64,000 bases of DNA from Minisyncoccota bacterium (GCA_021734905.1 JAIPIB010000002.1:62001-126000), one strand, 5' to 3'. Numbered from the stretch's first letter, positions 18,907-27,010 are shown. The notes: generated from the sequence alone by a model not told the origin. Made by a program: numbers and translations.

Positions 18907-19368
18907 TTATCTATTATTCGACAAGTTCACAATTCTTATAAAATGTTTTTTCGCTACAGGTTGGACGGATAATCGCATGCCCTTTTGAGTAACCAGCATA
19001 TCATCAAAAAATGGGTCTCTCTTTAATTCAGTTAGTGTAACGGGTTCTGAAAATCTAGCAATAAATTTTACATCAATTGCGAACCACCGTGGAGAGCTTT
19101 TTGTAGATTTATCATCGAATTTGTATGATGAAGAATCAAATTGTGTTGGATCTGAATATGCACTGCCCGATATTTCAGCCACACCAGCAATACCAATGGG
19201 TTTCGTGTTTGAATGATAAAAAAGAACTCTATCGCCATTTTCCATTTCGTCACGGATAAAATTACGTGCCTGATAATTACGCACATCATCCCACATACTC
19301 ACTCCATCTCGCATAAGATCGTCGACTGAGTAGCATGACGGCTCAGTTTTCATTAACCAGTACTTCAT
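18907..19368 (-). CDS. EVE domain protein (modified-base binding fold)
   Basis: A protein of 153 aa consisting of one EVE domain. Hallmarks are YWLMKTEPSCYS at the N-terminus, the MWDDVRNYQARNF stretch, DRVLFYHSN and GIAGVAEI. EVE belongs to the PUA-like superfamily; some relatives bind modified cytosines, others are linked to RNA. Whether this member reads a modified base is not shown by the sequence. TACAAT on the minus strand ends 7 nt before the ATG, which suggests a leaderless message covering EVE, DUF1653 and murI. Confidence 0.88.
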   Translation of the reverse strand: MKYWLMKTEPSCYSVDDLMRDGVSMWDDVRNYQARNFIRDEMENGDRVLFYHSNTKPIGIAGVAEISGSAYSDPTQFDSSSYKFDDKSTKSSPRWFAIDVKFIARFSEPVTLTELKRDPFFDDMLVTQKGMRLSVQPVAKKHFIRIVNLSNNR

Positions 19369-19450
19369 AGTATCTATTGTAGACTTTTTGCTATACTTAG
19401 TATAGAAGCAATTTGTACAATATTACTATCATTAAACTCAATTAAATCTC

Positions 19451-19855
19451 ATGATGTCAGAATCACATCGCACGTTCTTGCGAACAAAAGGCACCCTACT
19501 CGGGAGATCATTAATAGGATTACTTTTCTTGGTCTCAGGAGTAAGTATGCTTCTTTCAATGGGAGTGTCAGGACTTTCGGGAGTGCTCTCGGGAATGGGA
19601 ATTCCACTTTCAGGACTCGCTGCAGTACTTGTCCTTGCAACAAAGATTCTTGGTGGTGCCTCACTCATACTTGGTTACAAAGTTGATTGTGCGGCTCAAG
19701 CACTTTTTATCTTTACACTACTTACCGTTGTCTTTGTTCACAACAATATGGAGGAACTTACCGCAGCTCTAAAGAACCTTTCAATTATGGGTGGACTTCT
19801 CTACATTCTTGCATATGGTCCTGGAGACGGTTGGAGAATAGCACGATCTGCCTAG
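19451..19855 (+). CDS. DoxX-family membrane protein
   Basis: A protein of 134 aa with four predicted transmembrane helices, resembling DoxX/YphA-like membrane proteins. The LLFLVSGVSMLL helix, the LVLATKILGGASLILGYK segment and a C-terminal ILAYGPG segment fit the family pattern. Function is uncertain; characterised relatives are tied to thiol or redox homeostasis. Two adjacent ATG codons (19451, 19454) could start it. It stands alone on the plus strand and ends 28 nt before a bidirectional terminator shared with the converging gene. Confidence 0.75.
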   Translation: MMSESHRTFLRTKGTLLGRSLIGLLFLVSGVSMLLSMGVSGLSGVLSGMGIPLSGLAAVLVLATKILGGASLILGYKVDCAAQALFIFTLLTVVFVHNNMEELTAALKNLSIMGGLLYILAYGPGDGWRIARSA

Positions 19856-19882
19856 CACCAATCTTCCCCGCTAAGCAACAAA

Positions 19883-19910
19883 AAACCTCCCAAAATTGGG
19901 AGGTTTTTTG
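19883..19910. terminator. Bidirectional intrinsic terminator
   Basis: AAACCTCCC and GGGAGGTTT pair around a short AAAATT-centred loop, with a T-run on the plus side and an A-run (T on minus) on the other. It separates the converging doxX and transglycosylase-like genes. Confidence 0.9.
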
Positions 19911-19915
19911 TTATA

Positions 19916-20296
19916 TTAACGCATTGCAATCGTACGTGACCAACAGGGTGCCGAGGCATTCCATGGTTTTGTACCTTGCCGTAAGTAGAGATCACGAGCA
20001 AATTCCATGTTGTCGTACATATTCGTTAGATCGAGGCCAAGTTCCATAGCCTTTGTACCGTGGTAACGCGTATTAATTTGCATTACACCAGTATCAGCAG
20101 GGTCAACTCTTCCTCTCAGAATTGTACCGTCATCAATGGTATGTCGAAATGTCGATTCACAACGCGCGATTTGAATCATGACGGGTATGTCGCTAAAGTA
20201 GGAACGTACCGCTTCCTCAGTATTCATTCCAACCAGCCGTTCTTTAGCAACCTGATCTTCAATTGTTGCAATGTGCCCATATGCAGTATCCGTCAC
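19916..20296 (-). CDS. Lytic-transglycosylase (SLT)-like protein with interrupted 5' end
   Basis: The frame from the GTG at 20296 gives 126 aa of a lysozyme-like SLT fold: IARCESTFRH with the likely catalytic Glu, DTGVMQINTRYHG, and a C-terminal RDLYLRQGTKPWNAS. Substrate would be peptidoglycan. This start leaves no signal peptide. The same frame continues upstream for 23 codons of strongly hydrophobic sequence (LILSSLITAVIAVTNVV), then a TAA (20366-20368), then 13 codons back to an ATG at 20407. No ATG, GTG or TTG lies between the TAA and 20296. Either a rare start such as ATT is used, or the gene is broken, or a base is miscalled. A consensus promoter lies upstream. Confidence 0.7.
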   Translation of the reverse strand: MTDTAYGHIATIEDQVAKERLVGMNTEEAVRSYFSDIPVMIQIARCESTFRHTIDDGTILRGRVDPADTGVMQINTRYHGTKAMELGLDLTNMYDNMEFARDLYLRQGTKPWNASAPCWSRTIAMR

Positions 20297-20466
20297 CGGA
20301 ACTGCTACTACGTTCGTTACAGCAATGACTGCCGTAATTAAACTAGATAAAATAAGCCTAGGGTCTTATCCAACAAAATAGCGATCAAGAGTTGTGCTTT
20401 TGTGCATAGTTGATATCCACGTCTGCATAACCGATGAGCGCTACTGCATGACCACGTGTCATACAA

Positions 20467-20488
20467 AAAACGACCTGAAGTCGCTCTA
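20467..20488 (-). terminator. Short hairpin plus T-run just after the promoter
   Basis: On the minus strand CGACT and GGTCG pair around a TCA loop, followed by six T residues. It falls immediately after the predicted transcription start, so it could act as an attenuator or produce a tiny abortive RNA. Confidence 0.45.
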
Positions 20489-20493
20489 TTAAT

Positions 20494-20521
20494 AGTATAC
20501 CACGTGCTACAGTATTGTCAA
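20494..20521 (-). promoter_or_regulatory. Consensus promoter for the transglycosylase-like gene
   Basis: On the minus strand TTGACA (20516-20521) is followed after 16 nt by TATACT (20494-20499). Transcription should begin near 20487. Confidence 0.75.
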
Positions 20522-20609
20522 ATTATGCAACGTATCTAATTGGTAGTCAATGGTCAATTGTTTCTATATTTTAAGCCATTTTCAAAGCAAAAATACTTGA
20601 ATATTGTGT

Positions 20610-21458
20610 CTATATAATGTCTAATTTATCCTTCAGGAGAGCCATTGCTCCGTAGAGACCGCCCTCATCTTTTAAGGTCGCATCAAGGATTATTGGACAC
20701 GGAAGAAGACCGTCAAGGACTTCTTCCGTGTGATTCTTGATCATTTCCAGTGGAATGCGCGGATCTCCAATTACCATAGACCCGCCAAGAACAATGGCGT
20801 CCGGTGACCAGTACACAATAGTGTTTTTAAGGCCGTAAGCGAGCTGTAGTGCCAGTTCATCCCAAACTGAGTCATCCTGTGCAATTTCGTATGGCTTCAC
20901 TCCCCTTCGCTTCTCAAGTGCCGTTCCTGAAACAAGGTTTTCAAGTGTTGGAGGAATTGTAGGTCCAAGAAGTGTACGATCAATATCAAGAATCTGATGT
21001 CCTGGTTCGAACCCAACACTTGAAACATCAATGTGTCCCCCAACAAAACGTGCCCCACCCACACCAGTACTTACAGTATGATACGCAACAATGTTGTGGT
21101 CTTTTCCAGCTCCAAAGACAACCTCTCCAAGTCCAACCATTGCGGTGTCATTCTCCAAAAAAATATCTGTATCAAATTCCATCCTCAGGTCTTCTACAAT
21201 ATTCCTCCCTACCCAGTCACATAGCTTTGTCTCACTAACGATACCCGTCTTTTCATGATTTAATGGTCCACGAATACCTCCAGCTATTGAGCTAACTTTG
21301 TTGCCATCGAGAACTTCTTTAACTCCAGCTATAACAGCTTTGATTCCGTCTATATAAAGTGGTGGTGTGTCGAACTTTACAACCTTAACAAACGTCCTCA
21401 AATCTTCACTTGATGCTATCCTTGTTTTTGTACCTCCTATATCAAAAAGTATATACAT
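20610..21458 (-). CDS. ROK-family sugar kinase (glucokinase-like)
   Basis: A protein of 282 aa from the ATG at 21458; the frame extends upstream, but the phosphate-binding motif FDIGGTKTRIA then lies at the proper distance from the N-terminus. VAYHTVSTGVGGARF and ENDTAMVGLGE fit the sugar/ATP cleft. The usual ROK zinc motif (CGCG..GC after the GH) is absent: GFEPGHQI is followed directly by non-cysteine sequence. Substrate is probably glucose or an N-acetylhexosamine. It follows pgi by 4 nt, which suggests that the kinase supplies hexose phosphate to Pgi. Confidence 0.82.
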   Translation of the reverse strand: MYILFDIGGTKTRIASSEDLRTFVKVVKFDTPPLYIDGIKAVIAGVKEVLDGNKVSSIAGGIRGPLNHEKTGIVSETKLCDWVGRNIVEDLRMEFDTDIFLENDTAMVGLGEVVFGAGKDHNIVAYHTVSTGVGGARFVGGHIDVSSVGFEPGHQILDIDRTLLGPTIPPTLENLVSGTALEKRRGVKPYEIAQDDSVWDELALQLAYGLKNTIVYWSPDAIVLGGSMVIGDPRIPLEMIKNHTEEVLDGLLPCPIILDATLKDEGGLYGAMALLKDKLDII

Positions 21459-21462
21459 AATA

Positions 21463-22725
21463 TCAAGAGCCAAGCACCTTACGAGTATGCTTTTTATACA
21501 ACTCGACGCTCGGCTGATTAAATGGATCAACGTCTAAAACCTTTCCGAGACACATAACTTCATACATCAGAGAACTGAACATAAAGCCAATTTCATATTC
21601 GTTGCATTTCTTTATTTCAGAATAACGATATGAAAGTTTCTGATCAGCATATGCCTTAATGACTCCCTCTTTGATAGCATATAGAGCATCGTGGAATTTT
21701 TTTCCCCTAAGAAACGGGACGTGTTGAAAAAGCCAGCTTGATTTTAGTAGTCTTAAGGAATTGTTTTCATCACACCACACAAAGTGTGTGTAGATATTCT
21801 TATACCCTCCTAAATATAACTGGGCCATTGAATGCAAATCAACTGCAGATGAGACAATAGGGAGAAGTTGGTGTGTAAACACCTTCCCTGATAGAGTCAC
21901 ATTTTTACCAATACTCTCTGCGAGCAACTGTCTGTACCAATTACCACAAAGAATGAGTTTTTTGTTGAAGGTGAAAAAATTTACGGTATGTACCCCCTCT
22001 TCTGCATGTGCCGCAAGGGTCGTTGCATAGGAGTTCGTCTGCTTCATTGTCTGGGAGTTCATGAATGAATTTGCGCCACGACAGAGTTGCGTAACGTCAA
22101 TTCCAAGTAGTGTAAGTGGGACGATTCCTACAGCTGAAAAAACCGAGTACCTACCCTTTACCATTTCAGGAAATGAAAAAGTAAGGATCCCACGTTCTTT
22201 ACCAACATTGTAAAACGTTGAATCTTTACTACCGACGAAGATTACTCTTTTCTCGAATTTATCACCGAAATATTTCACACCCACCTCAATTGCTTTAATT
22301 GCATTCATCATTGTCTCGGTGGTTGTTCCTGATTTTGTAATTACAACGACAGCAATATCTTGTACATTCTTAGTGCTCTTTAATATCGTCTCAAATCGCT
22401 GAAGTGCATCAGTATCGAGACAGTCTAAAGTTAATAAGGATGGACTTCCCTTTTTTGAAAGGGCACTGTATACAGCCTCAGTTCCAAGACTCGACCCACC
22501 AATACCAATAAGTACTACGTGTTGGGGTTTTTTAAAGTTACGAAGAGCTTTCTTTATGTTGCTTTGATACGCAATGTCGCCAGCAATAAAGAGTGCTGAC
22601 TCTGGTCTACTATAATGGGCACTTTCCTTAAATACTAAAATTTCTTTAGCATACGCATCTAAAAGTTTCTTTGAAGAAGTCAGCTTATCTTTTGGAAATT
22701 TACTAAAATGAAGTGATGATTCCAT
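21463..22725 (-). CDS. pgi: Glucose-6-phosphate isomerase
   Basis: A cytosolic glycolytic enzyme of 420 aa interconverting glucose-6-P and fructose-6-P. It shows the SIS-fold motifs VVLIGIGGSSLGTEAV and VITKSGTTTETM, a KGRYSVFSAVG segment, and the C-terminal DPFNQPSVELYK. It is shorter than the 550-aa E. coli enzyme and matches the compact bacterial form. It lies 8 nt after the LOG gene and 4 nt before the ROK kinase, in one leftward operon with them. Confidence 0.9.
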   Translation of the reverse strand: MESSLHFSKFPKDKLTSSKKLLDAYAKEILVFKESAHYSRPESALFIAGDIAYQSNIKKALRNFKKPQHVVLIGIGGSSLGTEAVYSALSKKGSPSLLTLDCLDTDALQRFETILKSTKNVQDIAVVVITKSGTTTETMMNAIKAIEVGVKYFGDKFEKRVIFVGSKDSTFYNVGKERGILTFSFPEMVKGRYSVFSAVGIVPLTLLGIDVTQLCRGANSFMNSQTMKQTNSYATTLAAHAEEGVHTVNFFTFNKKLILCGNWYRQLLAESIGKNVTLSGKVFTHQLLPIVSSAVDLHSMAQLYLGGYKNIYTHFVWCDENNSLRLLKSSWLFQHVPFLRGKKFHDALYAIKEGVIKAYADQKLSYRYSEIKKCNEYEIGFMFSSLMYEVMCLGKVLDVDPFNQPSVELYKKHTRKVLGS

Positions 22726-22733
22726 ACGAGGAT

Positions 22734-23480
22734 TTACATTTGCCTTTGGCTCTTCATATCTACGTTCTTGAGAATATATTCGTATGCCTCATCGACAGAA
22801 TCAACGAGATGGAAGAGATCTAGATCCTCTTTATCTATTGCGCTATATTTTTGCAAAAGAGACTTCTTAAAAAACTCTATAAGCGGTGACCAGTATTCCT
22901 TACCGTATAAAACTATAGGGATACGTGATATCTTTCTAGTCTGAATAAGCGTAATTATCTCAAGAAATTCATCAAGCGTTCCGAATCCTCCTGGAAAATA
23001 GATGTAAACCTCAGAAGCAAAAGAAAGCATTACTTTTCGTGAAAAAAAGTAGTGAAAACTCTCAGATTCAGTCACGTATGGATTTAGTTTTTGCTCCATC
23101 GGGAGTTGAATATTTAGTCCAACTGATTTTCCTCCAACTTTAAAAGATCCGACATTAGCCGCCTCCATGATACCCGGTCCACCGCCTGTAATAATCGCAA
23201 AACCCTTTTTTGCTAATTTTGATGCAAGTAATTCAGCGGTTTTATAATATGGATCACGCGGTGAAAACCGAGCACTCCCAAAGAATGTCGCAGCGGTTCC
23301 ATATTTTCTTAAAATCTCAAAACCATCGACGAACTCAGACATAATTCTAAAAATACGCCATGATTGAATTGCGTCATCAGTTTCAAAAAGATCACTCAAA
23401 ACCCTGCAGTGATCATTCTCACGATCCTTAACAAAACTATCTTTTTTCTTTGACTCACTTTTTTTTCTAAACGTTGTCAT
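22734..23480 (-). CDS. LOG-family nucleotide phosphoribohydrolase-like protein (TIGR00730)
   Basis: A protein of 248 aa of the lysine-decarboxylase-like LOG family. The nucleotide-binding segment FAIITGGGPGIMEAAN and the diagnostic PGGFGTLDEFLE are intact, with GLNIQLPMEQ and an RKVML helix between them. Characterised relatives release adenine-type bases from nucleoside 5'-monophosphates; this member's substrate is unknown. A lysine-rich N-terminal extension of about 30 residues precedes the fold. It is upstream of pgi in the same leftward group. Confidence 0.88.
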   Translation of the reverse strand: MTTFRKKSESKKKDSFVKDRENDHCRVLSDLFETDDAIQSWRIFRIMSEFVDGFEILRKYGTAATFFGSARFSPRDPYYKTAELLASKLAKKGFAIITGGGPGIMEAANVGSFKVGGKSVGLNIQLPMEQKLNPYVTESESFHYFFSRKVMLSFASEVYIYFPGGFGTLDEFLEIITLIQTRKISRIPIVLYGKEYWSPLIEFFKKSLLQKYSAIDKEDLDLFHLVDSVDEAYEYILKNVDMKSQRQM

Positions 23481-23503
23481 TTAGAAATTCTAACACGTGA
23501 CAC

Positions 23504-24094
23504 TCACCAAGGAATAGCAAATTTTTCAAATTCTGGTAACAACTTTTTATTGTAAAGGAGACGTGAAATTACTTCAGCGTGACAAAGTGCCCCCGTGAGT
23601 GCGTTGTGTGGTTCTGGCTCCTCCGGAATACCACAATAATTAAGTACCCCATTAAGGTTAAGTGCTGACCGTCGATGTTGTGGATCAATTGGTGGTTGTA
23701 TTCCATGCGTTATCATATGCATATAGCAAAGTGTATGTGTATCTATTGTCCTATGAGCAAGATCCCATGACAATCCTTCACGGAGTGCAGCAGCTCTCAA
23801 AAAATCACGGTCAAAAGACACATTTTGTCCTGCGAGCGTTCTATCCCCCATATGTTCTGACCATTCAAGAAACCTGCGCACCACTTCACCTTCTGGATTC
23901 TTTTGCGGATCATTGATTTCCTCTTCTGAGAAACCAGTGATCGCAAGTGAATCAGGCATTATATGAGAGCCACTCCAAATACGACACTCTTCATAAAAAC
24001 GGTTCTCAGGATTATCTAGATCAAGAGCACCTATCGATACAATTGAATGCTTCTCGTATTCTGTTCCTGACGCTTCAATATCTACTACTAACAT
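23504..24094 (-). CDS. DnaQ-like 3'-5' exonuclease
   Basis: A protein of 196 aa of the DEDD exonuclease superfamily. From the ATG at 24094, VVDIEASG supplies the first acidic pair (Asp5, Glu7), GQNVSFDRDFL the second Asp region, and EPHNALTGALCHAE the Exo III region with the catalytic His/Asp equivalents. A 6-codon longer start exists, but TATGCT on the minus strand ends exactly 6 nt before 24094, favouring the shorter leaderless start. Probably a stand-alone proofreading or RNA-trimming nuclease. It is the first gene of a leftward run to the ROK kinase and is divergent from ung. Confidence 0.84.
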   Translation of the reverse strand: MLVVDIEASGTEYEKHSIVSIGALDLDNPENRFYEECRIWSGSHIMPDSLAITGFSEEEINDPQKNPEGEVVRRFLEWSEHMGDRTLAGQNVSFDRDFLRAAALREGLSWDLAHRTIDTHTLCYMHMITHGIQPPIDPQHRRSALNLNGVLNYCGIPEEPEPHNALTGALCHAEVISRLLYNKKLLPEFEKFAIPW

Positions 24095-24160
24095 GTCAAA
24101 AGCATACCACACAAGAACATCTATATGGAATACCCTTTAAATTTGGACTACAATGTTTAC

Positions 24161-24826
24161 ATGCAGATTATTTTAGAAAAATCTTGGAAGAAGGCTTTTA
24201 AAAACGAATTTAATAAGCCATATTTTGAGAAACTCGCCAGCTCTGTAAGCGAAGCGTACTGTGGTGATGAGTTGGTCTTCCCTCCAAAAGAATTAATTTT
24301 CAACGCACTCAATCTATGCCCACTTGATGATCTTAAAGTCGTCATACTTGGACAAGATCCGTATCATGGTGCACACCAGGCACATGGACTCTGTTTTTCA
24401 GTTCAAGAAGGTACAAAGGTACCACCTTCGCTCCAAAACATCTACAAGGAGCTTCAGAATGACTTGGGAATACCTATACGTACGATTGGCGACCTGAGCT
24501 CGTGGGCAAGACAAGGAGCACTCCTTCTCAACGCTACACTCACCGTTCTCAATGGAAAACCAGGGTCACATCAAGGACTTGGTTGGGAACAGTTTACTAA
24601 TGCCGTTATTAAAAAAATTTCCGACGAGAAAAAACACATAGTTTTTCTTCTCTGGGGAAAATATGCACAGGATAAGGAAAAATTTATCAATGCACAAAAG
24701 CATCTTATACTCACAGCACCTCACCCATCCCCTTTCTCAGCATACACCGGTTTTTTTGGATGCAAACATTTTAGTAAAGCAAACGAGTATCTCAAGAAAC
24801 ACGGCCGGCAACCTATTGAGTGGTAG
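24161..24826 (+). CDS. ung: Uracil-DNA glycosylase, family 1
   Basis: A DNA repair enzyme of 221 aa that excises uracil. The water-activating loop GQDPYH holds Asp66, and the C-terminal HPSPFSA loop holds His188; both are intact, as is LLLNATLTV. The frame opens earlier (24125), but TACAAT at 24149-24154 ends 6 nt before the ATG at 24161, so the shorter start is chosen. Length is standard. The promoter region is shared with the divergent exonuclease gene. Confidence 0.95.
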   Translation: MQIILEKSWKKAFKNEFNKPYFEKLASSVSEAYCGDELVFPPKELIFNALNLCPLDDLKVVILGQDPYHGAHQAHGLCFSVQEGTKVPPSLQNIYKELQNDLGIPIRTIGDLSSWARQGALLLNATLTVLNGKPGSHQGLGWEQFTNAVIKKISDEKKHIVFLLWGKYAQDKEKFINAQKHLILTAPHPSPFSAYTGFFGCKHFSKANEYLKKHGRQPIEW

Positions 24827-24924
24827 CTCTTACTATAATAGACACGATTAGAAAATCATTGTACTATTGCATCCAGAATTTTGTACCGCCAATTTTGGCA
24901 AAACTTAATACAGGAGGAAGGTAC

Positions 24925-25026
24925 ATGAACCAATCTGACCAGCACTCTGTAGCACAGAGAAATCTTCAGCAACTGAGCGAGAACCTCGTACAAAAAGCCC
25001 TTGCGGAAACGCTTGGGCTTTTTTAA
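24925..25026 (+). CDS. Small ORF (33 aa) with strong Shine-Dalgarno
   Basis: An ATG at 24925 is preceded by a strong AGGAGG at 24912-24917, unusual in this window. The 33-aa product is hydrophilic and helix-prone (QRNLQQLSENLVQKALAETL) and matches nothing I know. A TATAAT at about 24834, just after the ung stop, could start an RNA of about 190 nt. The last codons overlap a terminator hairpin at 24993-25024. It is either a real small protein or a regulatory RNA carrying an ORF. Its plan (own promoter, SD, short ORF, own terminator) resembles the cassettes at 35.7-37.3 kb. Confidence 0.5.
   Translation: MNQSDQHSVAQRNLQQLSENLVQKALAETLGLF
24993..25024 (+). terminator. Intrinsic terminator of the 24925 small ORF
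   Basis: AAAAGCCC and GGGCTTTT form the outer stem, GCG-GAAA-CGC the inner hairpin, with a T-run ending at 25024. Confidence 0.85.
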
Positions 25027-25029
25027 AGC

Positions 25030-25437
25030 TTATATTCCCTTACAGTTACTTGCGGGAGTATAACCAGCTTTTTCAGCCTCTTCCTTTGTTGCAAACCAGA
25101 CTTTATTTTCTTCTTTGATTTGCTTTGCGCTTCCACACCATGGAAGGTGATACTTAGTACCACTCTTCGAAGCCACATAGCCCCCCTCAGACAAATTTGA
25201 GGTGTCTGTTTTCTGACTATTCGTGGCGCTGCTTCTGGGAATTGACTCCACTGTTTCAAGCATATCTGTCTGAGGCAATACACGAGCTGCATTTTGAGTA
25301 CTTATAACATTCTCTGAAACTGAAAATCTCCCTAAAATAAAGGAGATTAAAGCTACGACAATGATAAGAACTGATAATACAAAATCGGCATTATTAAGCA
25401 GCCCCTTGAATTTTAACCATATTTCTTGTATACTCAT
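25030..25437 (-). CDS. Membrane-anchored small protein with a C-terminal YHLPWC..NC motif
   Basis: A protein of 135 aa. One transmembrane helix (about residues 18-38) is followed by a low-complexity linker and a compact C-terminal domain: GYVASKSGTKYHLPWC, then IKEENKVWFATKEEAEKAGY and a final NC. I recognise this as a small domain found in many bacterial envelope proteins, sometimes labelled Ada-like metal binding, but only two cysteines and one histidine are present. Function is unknown. It sits alone on the minus strand, convergent with the small ORF at 24925. Confidence 0.72.
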   Translation of the reverse strand: MSIQEIWLKFKGLLNNADFVLSVLIIVVALISFILGRFSVSENVISTQNAARVLPQTDMLETVESIPRSSATNSQKTDTSNLSEGGYVASKSGTKYHLPWCGSAKQIKEENKVWFATKEEAEKAGYTPASNCKGI

Positions 25438-25499
25438 TCCCGTTAATTATACATGAACTCACGCGGGCTGACCTGCTGAGCAATTAGGAATTAAGTCAT

Positions 25500-25778
25500 A
25501 TGTCAACTAAAAAAGCCGGAGGTAATGCAAAGAACCTGTCAGACTCAGCAGCAAAATACCTTGGTGTTAAGCGTGGGAATGGCCAAACTGTAAAAGTTGG
25601 GGAAGTAATTGTCCGACAAAGAGGAACAAGGATAGAAGCTGGTAAAAATGTACTTGTTGGTAAAGACCATACTCTCTTTGCCGCAAAGGCTGGCAAAGTA
25701 TCTTTCGGAAATATGCGAAAGATCAACTTCACTGGAAAAACTGTCGTAAAGAAGAAAGTTGGTATTGTAACTGCATAA
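25500..25778 (+). CDS. rpmA: 50S ribosomal protein bL27
   Basis: A protein of 92 aa near the peptidyl-transferase centre. The N-terminal STKKAGGNAKN, LGVKRGNGQTVKVGEVIVRQRGT and GKDHTLFAAKAG are unmistakable. There is no Firmicutes-type cleavable N-terminal extension. In most bacteria rpmA follows rplU; here rplU lies about 8 kb away on the other strand. A strong terminator follows at once. Confidence 0.97.
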   Translation: MSTKKAGGNAKNLSDSAAKYLGVKRGNGQTVKVGEVIVRQRGTRIEAGKNVLVGKDHTLFAAKAGKVSFGNMRKINFTGKTVVKKKVGIVTA

Positions 25779-25796
25779 GTAATTGTGCGTCACTCA

Positions 25797-25830
25797 AAAA
25801 AAAAACGAGGACTTAGTCCTCGTTTTTTTT
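25797..25830. terminator. Bidirectional intrinsic terminator after rpmA
   Basis: ACGAGGAC and GTCCTCGT pair around TTA, with an A-run on one side and eight T on the other. It serves rpmA and the converging cyclophilin gene. Confidence 0.95.
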
Positions 25831-25853
25831 ATTTCGTAAAATTGCTAGAAAGA

Positions 25854-26561
25854 TTAACTCTGCGGAGCTTCAACAATTGTAATATTTTCTATAATGACCG
25901 GCTCTGTTGGAAGATTTGCTTGTCCTGTTTCAACATTCGAAATAGCATCTACGACATCCATACCTTTAGTTATTCTTCCAAAAACTGGATGTTTTGAACT
26001 ATAAGGCTCCTTGTTAAAATCGAGTCCAGTATTATCGACTGTGTTAATGAAAAACTGACTTCCTCCAGAGTTCGGCTGTCCAGTATTTGCCATAGCTATA
26101 GTTCCCCGTACATTTGTCAGTAATTCTCCTTCCACAAATTCATCTGCAATGGTGTATCCTGGACCTCCTGAGCCGTACTTTGAAGTATCATCTTCCTTTG
26201 TATTTGGGTCACCAGCCTGAATCATAAACCCATCAATGACACGGTGAAATTTAATCCCGTCATAGAATTTCTCCTCAGCAAGCTTTATAAAATTGGCTGT
26301 CGTAATTGGCATTACATTTTCAAAGAGTTCAATTTCAATAGTTCCAAGATTGGTCTTCATAAGTGCGATTTTATTCATAGAATTTGATATTTCTGGGTTA
26401 GTGATTTTTAATTCCTCAGGCGAAAGTGGCCCTTCCAGTTTCTCATCGGCACCAAGGAGGAGTTCCGGGGGTTGATTGTTTCTATCGATCCACCAACCGA
26501 TACAAGCCAGGAGTACTACTGAAGCGATGAGGACAAATGCTATTTGCTTAATACTTGCCAT
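25854..26561 (-). CDS. Peptidyl-prolyl cis-trans isomerase, cyclophilin type
   Basis: A membrane-tethered cyclophilin of 235 aa. From the ATG at 26561 a hydrophobic anchor (about residues 5-25) leads to a linker and then the cyclophilin domain: FHRVIDGFMIQAGDP, GTIAMANTGQPNSGGSQFFI and HPVFGRITKGMDVV are the active-site segments, with the catalytic Arg in FHRV. It probably assists folding of exported proteins. An upstream ATG at 26597 lies inside rplI and is not favoured. It follows rplI by 8 nt in one operon. Confidence 0.93.
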   Translation of the reverse strand: MASIKQIAFVLIASVVLLACIGWWIDRNNQPPELLLGADEKLEGPLSPEELKITNPEISNSMNKIALMKTNLGTIEIELFENVMPITTANFIKLAEEKFYDGIKFHRVIDGFMIQAGDPNTKEDDTSKYGSGGPGYTIADEFVEGELLTNVRGTIAMANTGQPNSGGSQFFINTVDNTGLDFNKEPYSSKHPVFGRITKGMDVVDAISNVETGQANLPTEPVIIENITIVEAPQS

Positions 26562-26569
26562 AAATATTA

Positions 26570-27010
26570 TTATTTCTTGACTATTACTAAATGACACACT
26601 CCTTGGATCTTTCCAAACACTAAAGGAATATCGTGTTGTCCAATTTCCTTGATTGGGTGTTCAAGTTGAATCTGAGTCTTCGTAACTTGATGTCCTATTT
26701 CTTGTAGATACGTAGCGATATTTTCTGCACTAACTCCCTTAAAGAGATGTCCTTGATCATTTGCTTCAATCTTATACTCAACAAGTTTTTCTCTTAATGC
26801 AGAGACAGTCTCCTCGAATGCTTGTTCATTATTATGTTTGAGTTCATTTTGTTTAAGGACGACTTGTGAGAGTCGCTTCATGTTCTCTGGGGTTGCAATG
26901 ACCGCAAGTTTTCGTGGAATAAGAAAGTTAAGTGCGTGACCGCTTGGCACTTCCTTTACTTCAGATCTTTTCCCCAATCGCGCCACATCCTTTGTAAGAA
27001 TTACTTTCAT
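26570..27010 (-). CDS. rplI: 50S ribosomal protein bL9
   Basis: A protein of 146 aa. The N-terminal domain has KVILTKDVARLGKRSEVKEV and GHALNFLIPRKLA, typical of L9; a long connecting helix and a C-terminal domain follow. Several CPR lineages have lost L9, so its presence is useful for placing the organism. ATTATA on the plus strand (TATAAT on minus, 27016-27021) ends 5 nt before the ATG, suggesting a leaderless transcript through rplI and the cyclophilin gene. Confidence 0.96.
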   Translation of the reverse strand: MKVILTKDVARLGKRSEVKEVPSGHALNFLIPRKLAVIATPENMKRLSQVVLKQNELKHNNEQAFEETVSALREKLVEYKIEANDQGHLFKGVSAENIATYLQEIGHQVTKTQIQLEHPIKEIGQHDIPLVFGKIQGVCHLVIVKK

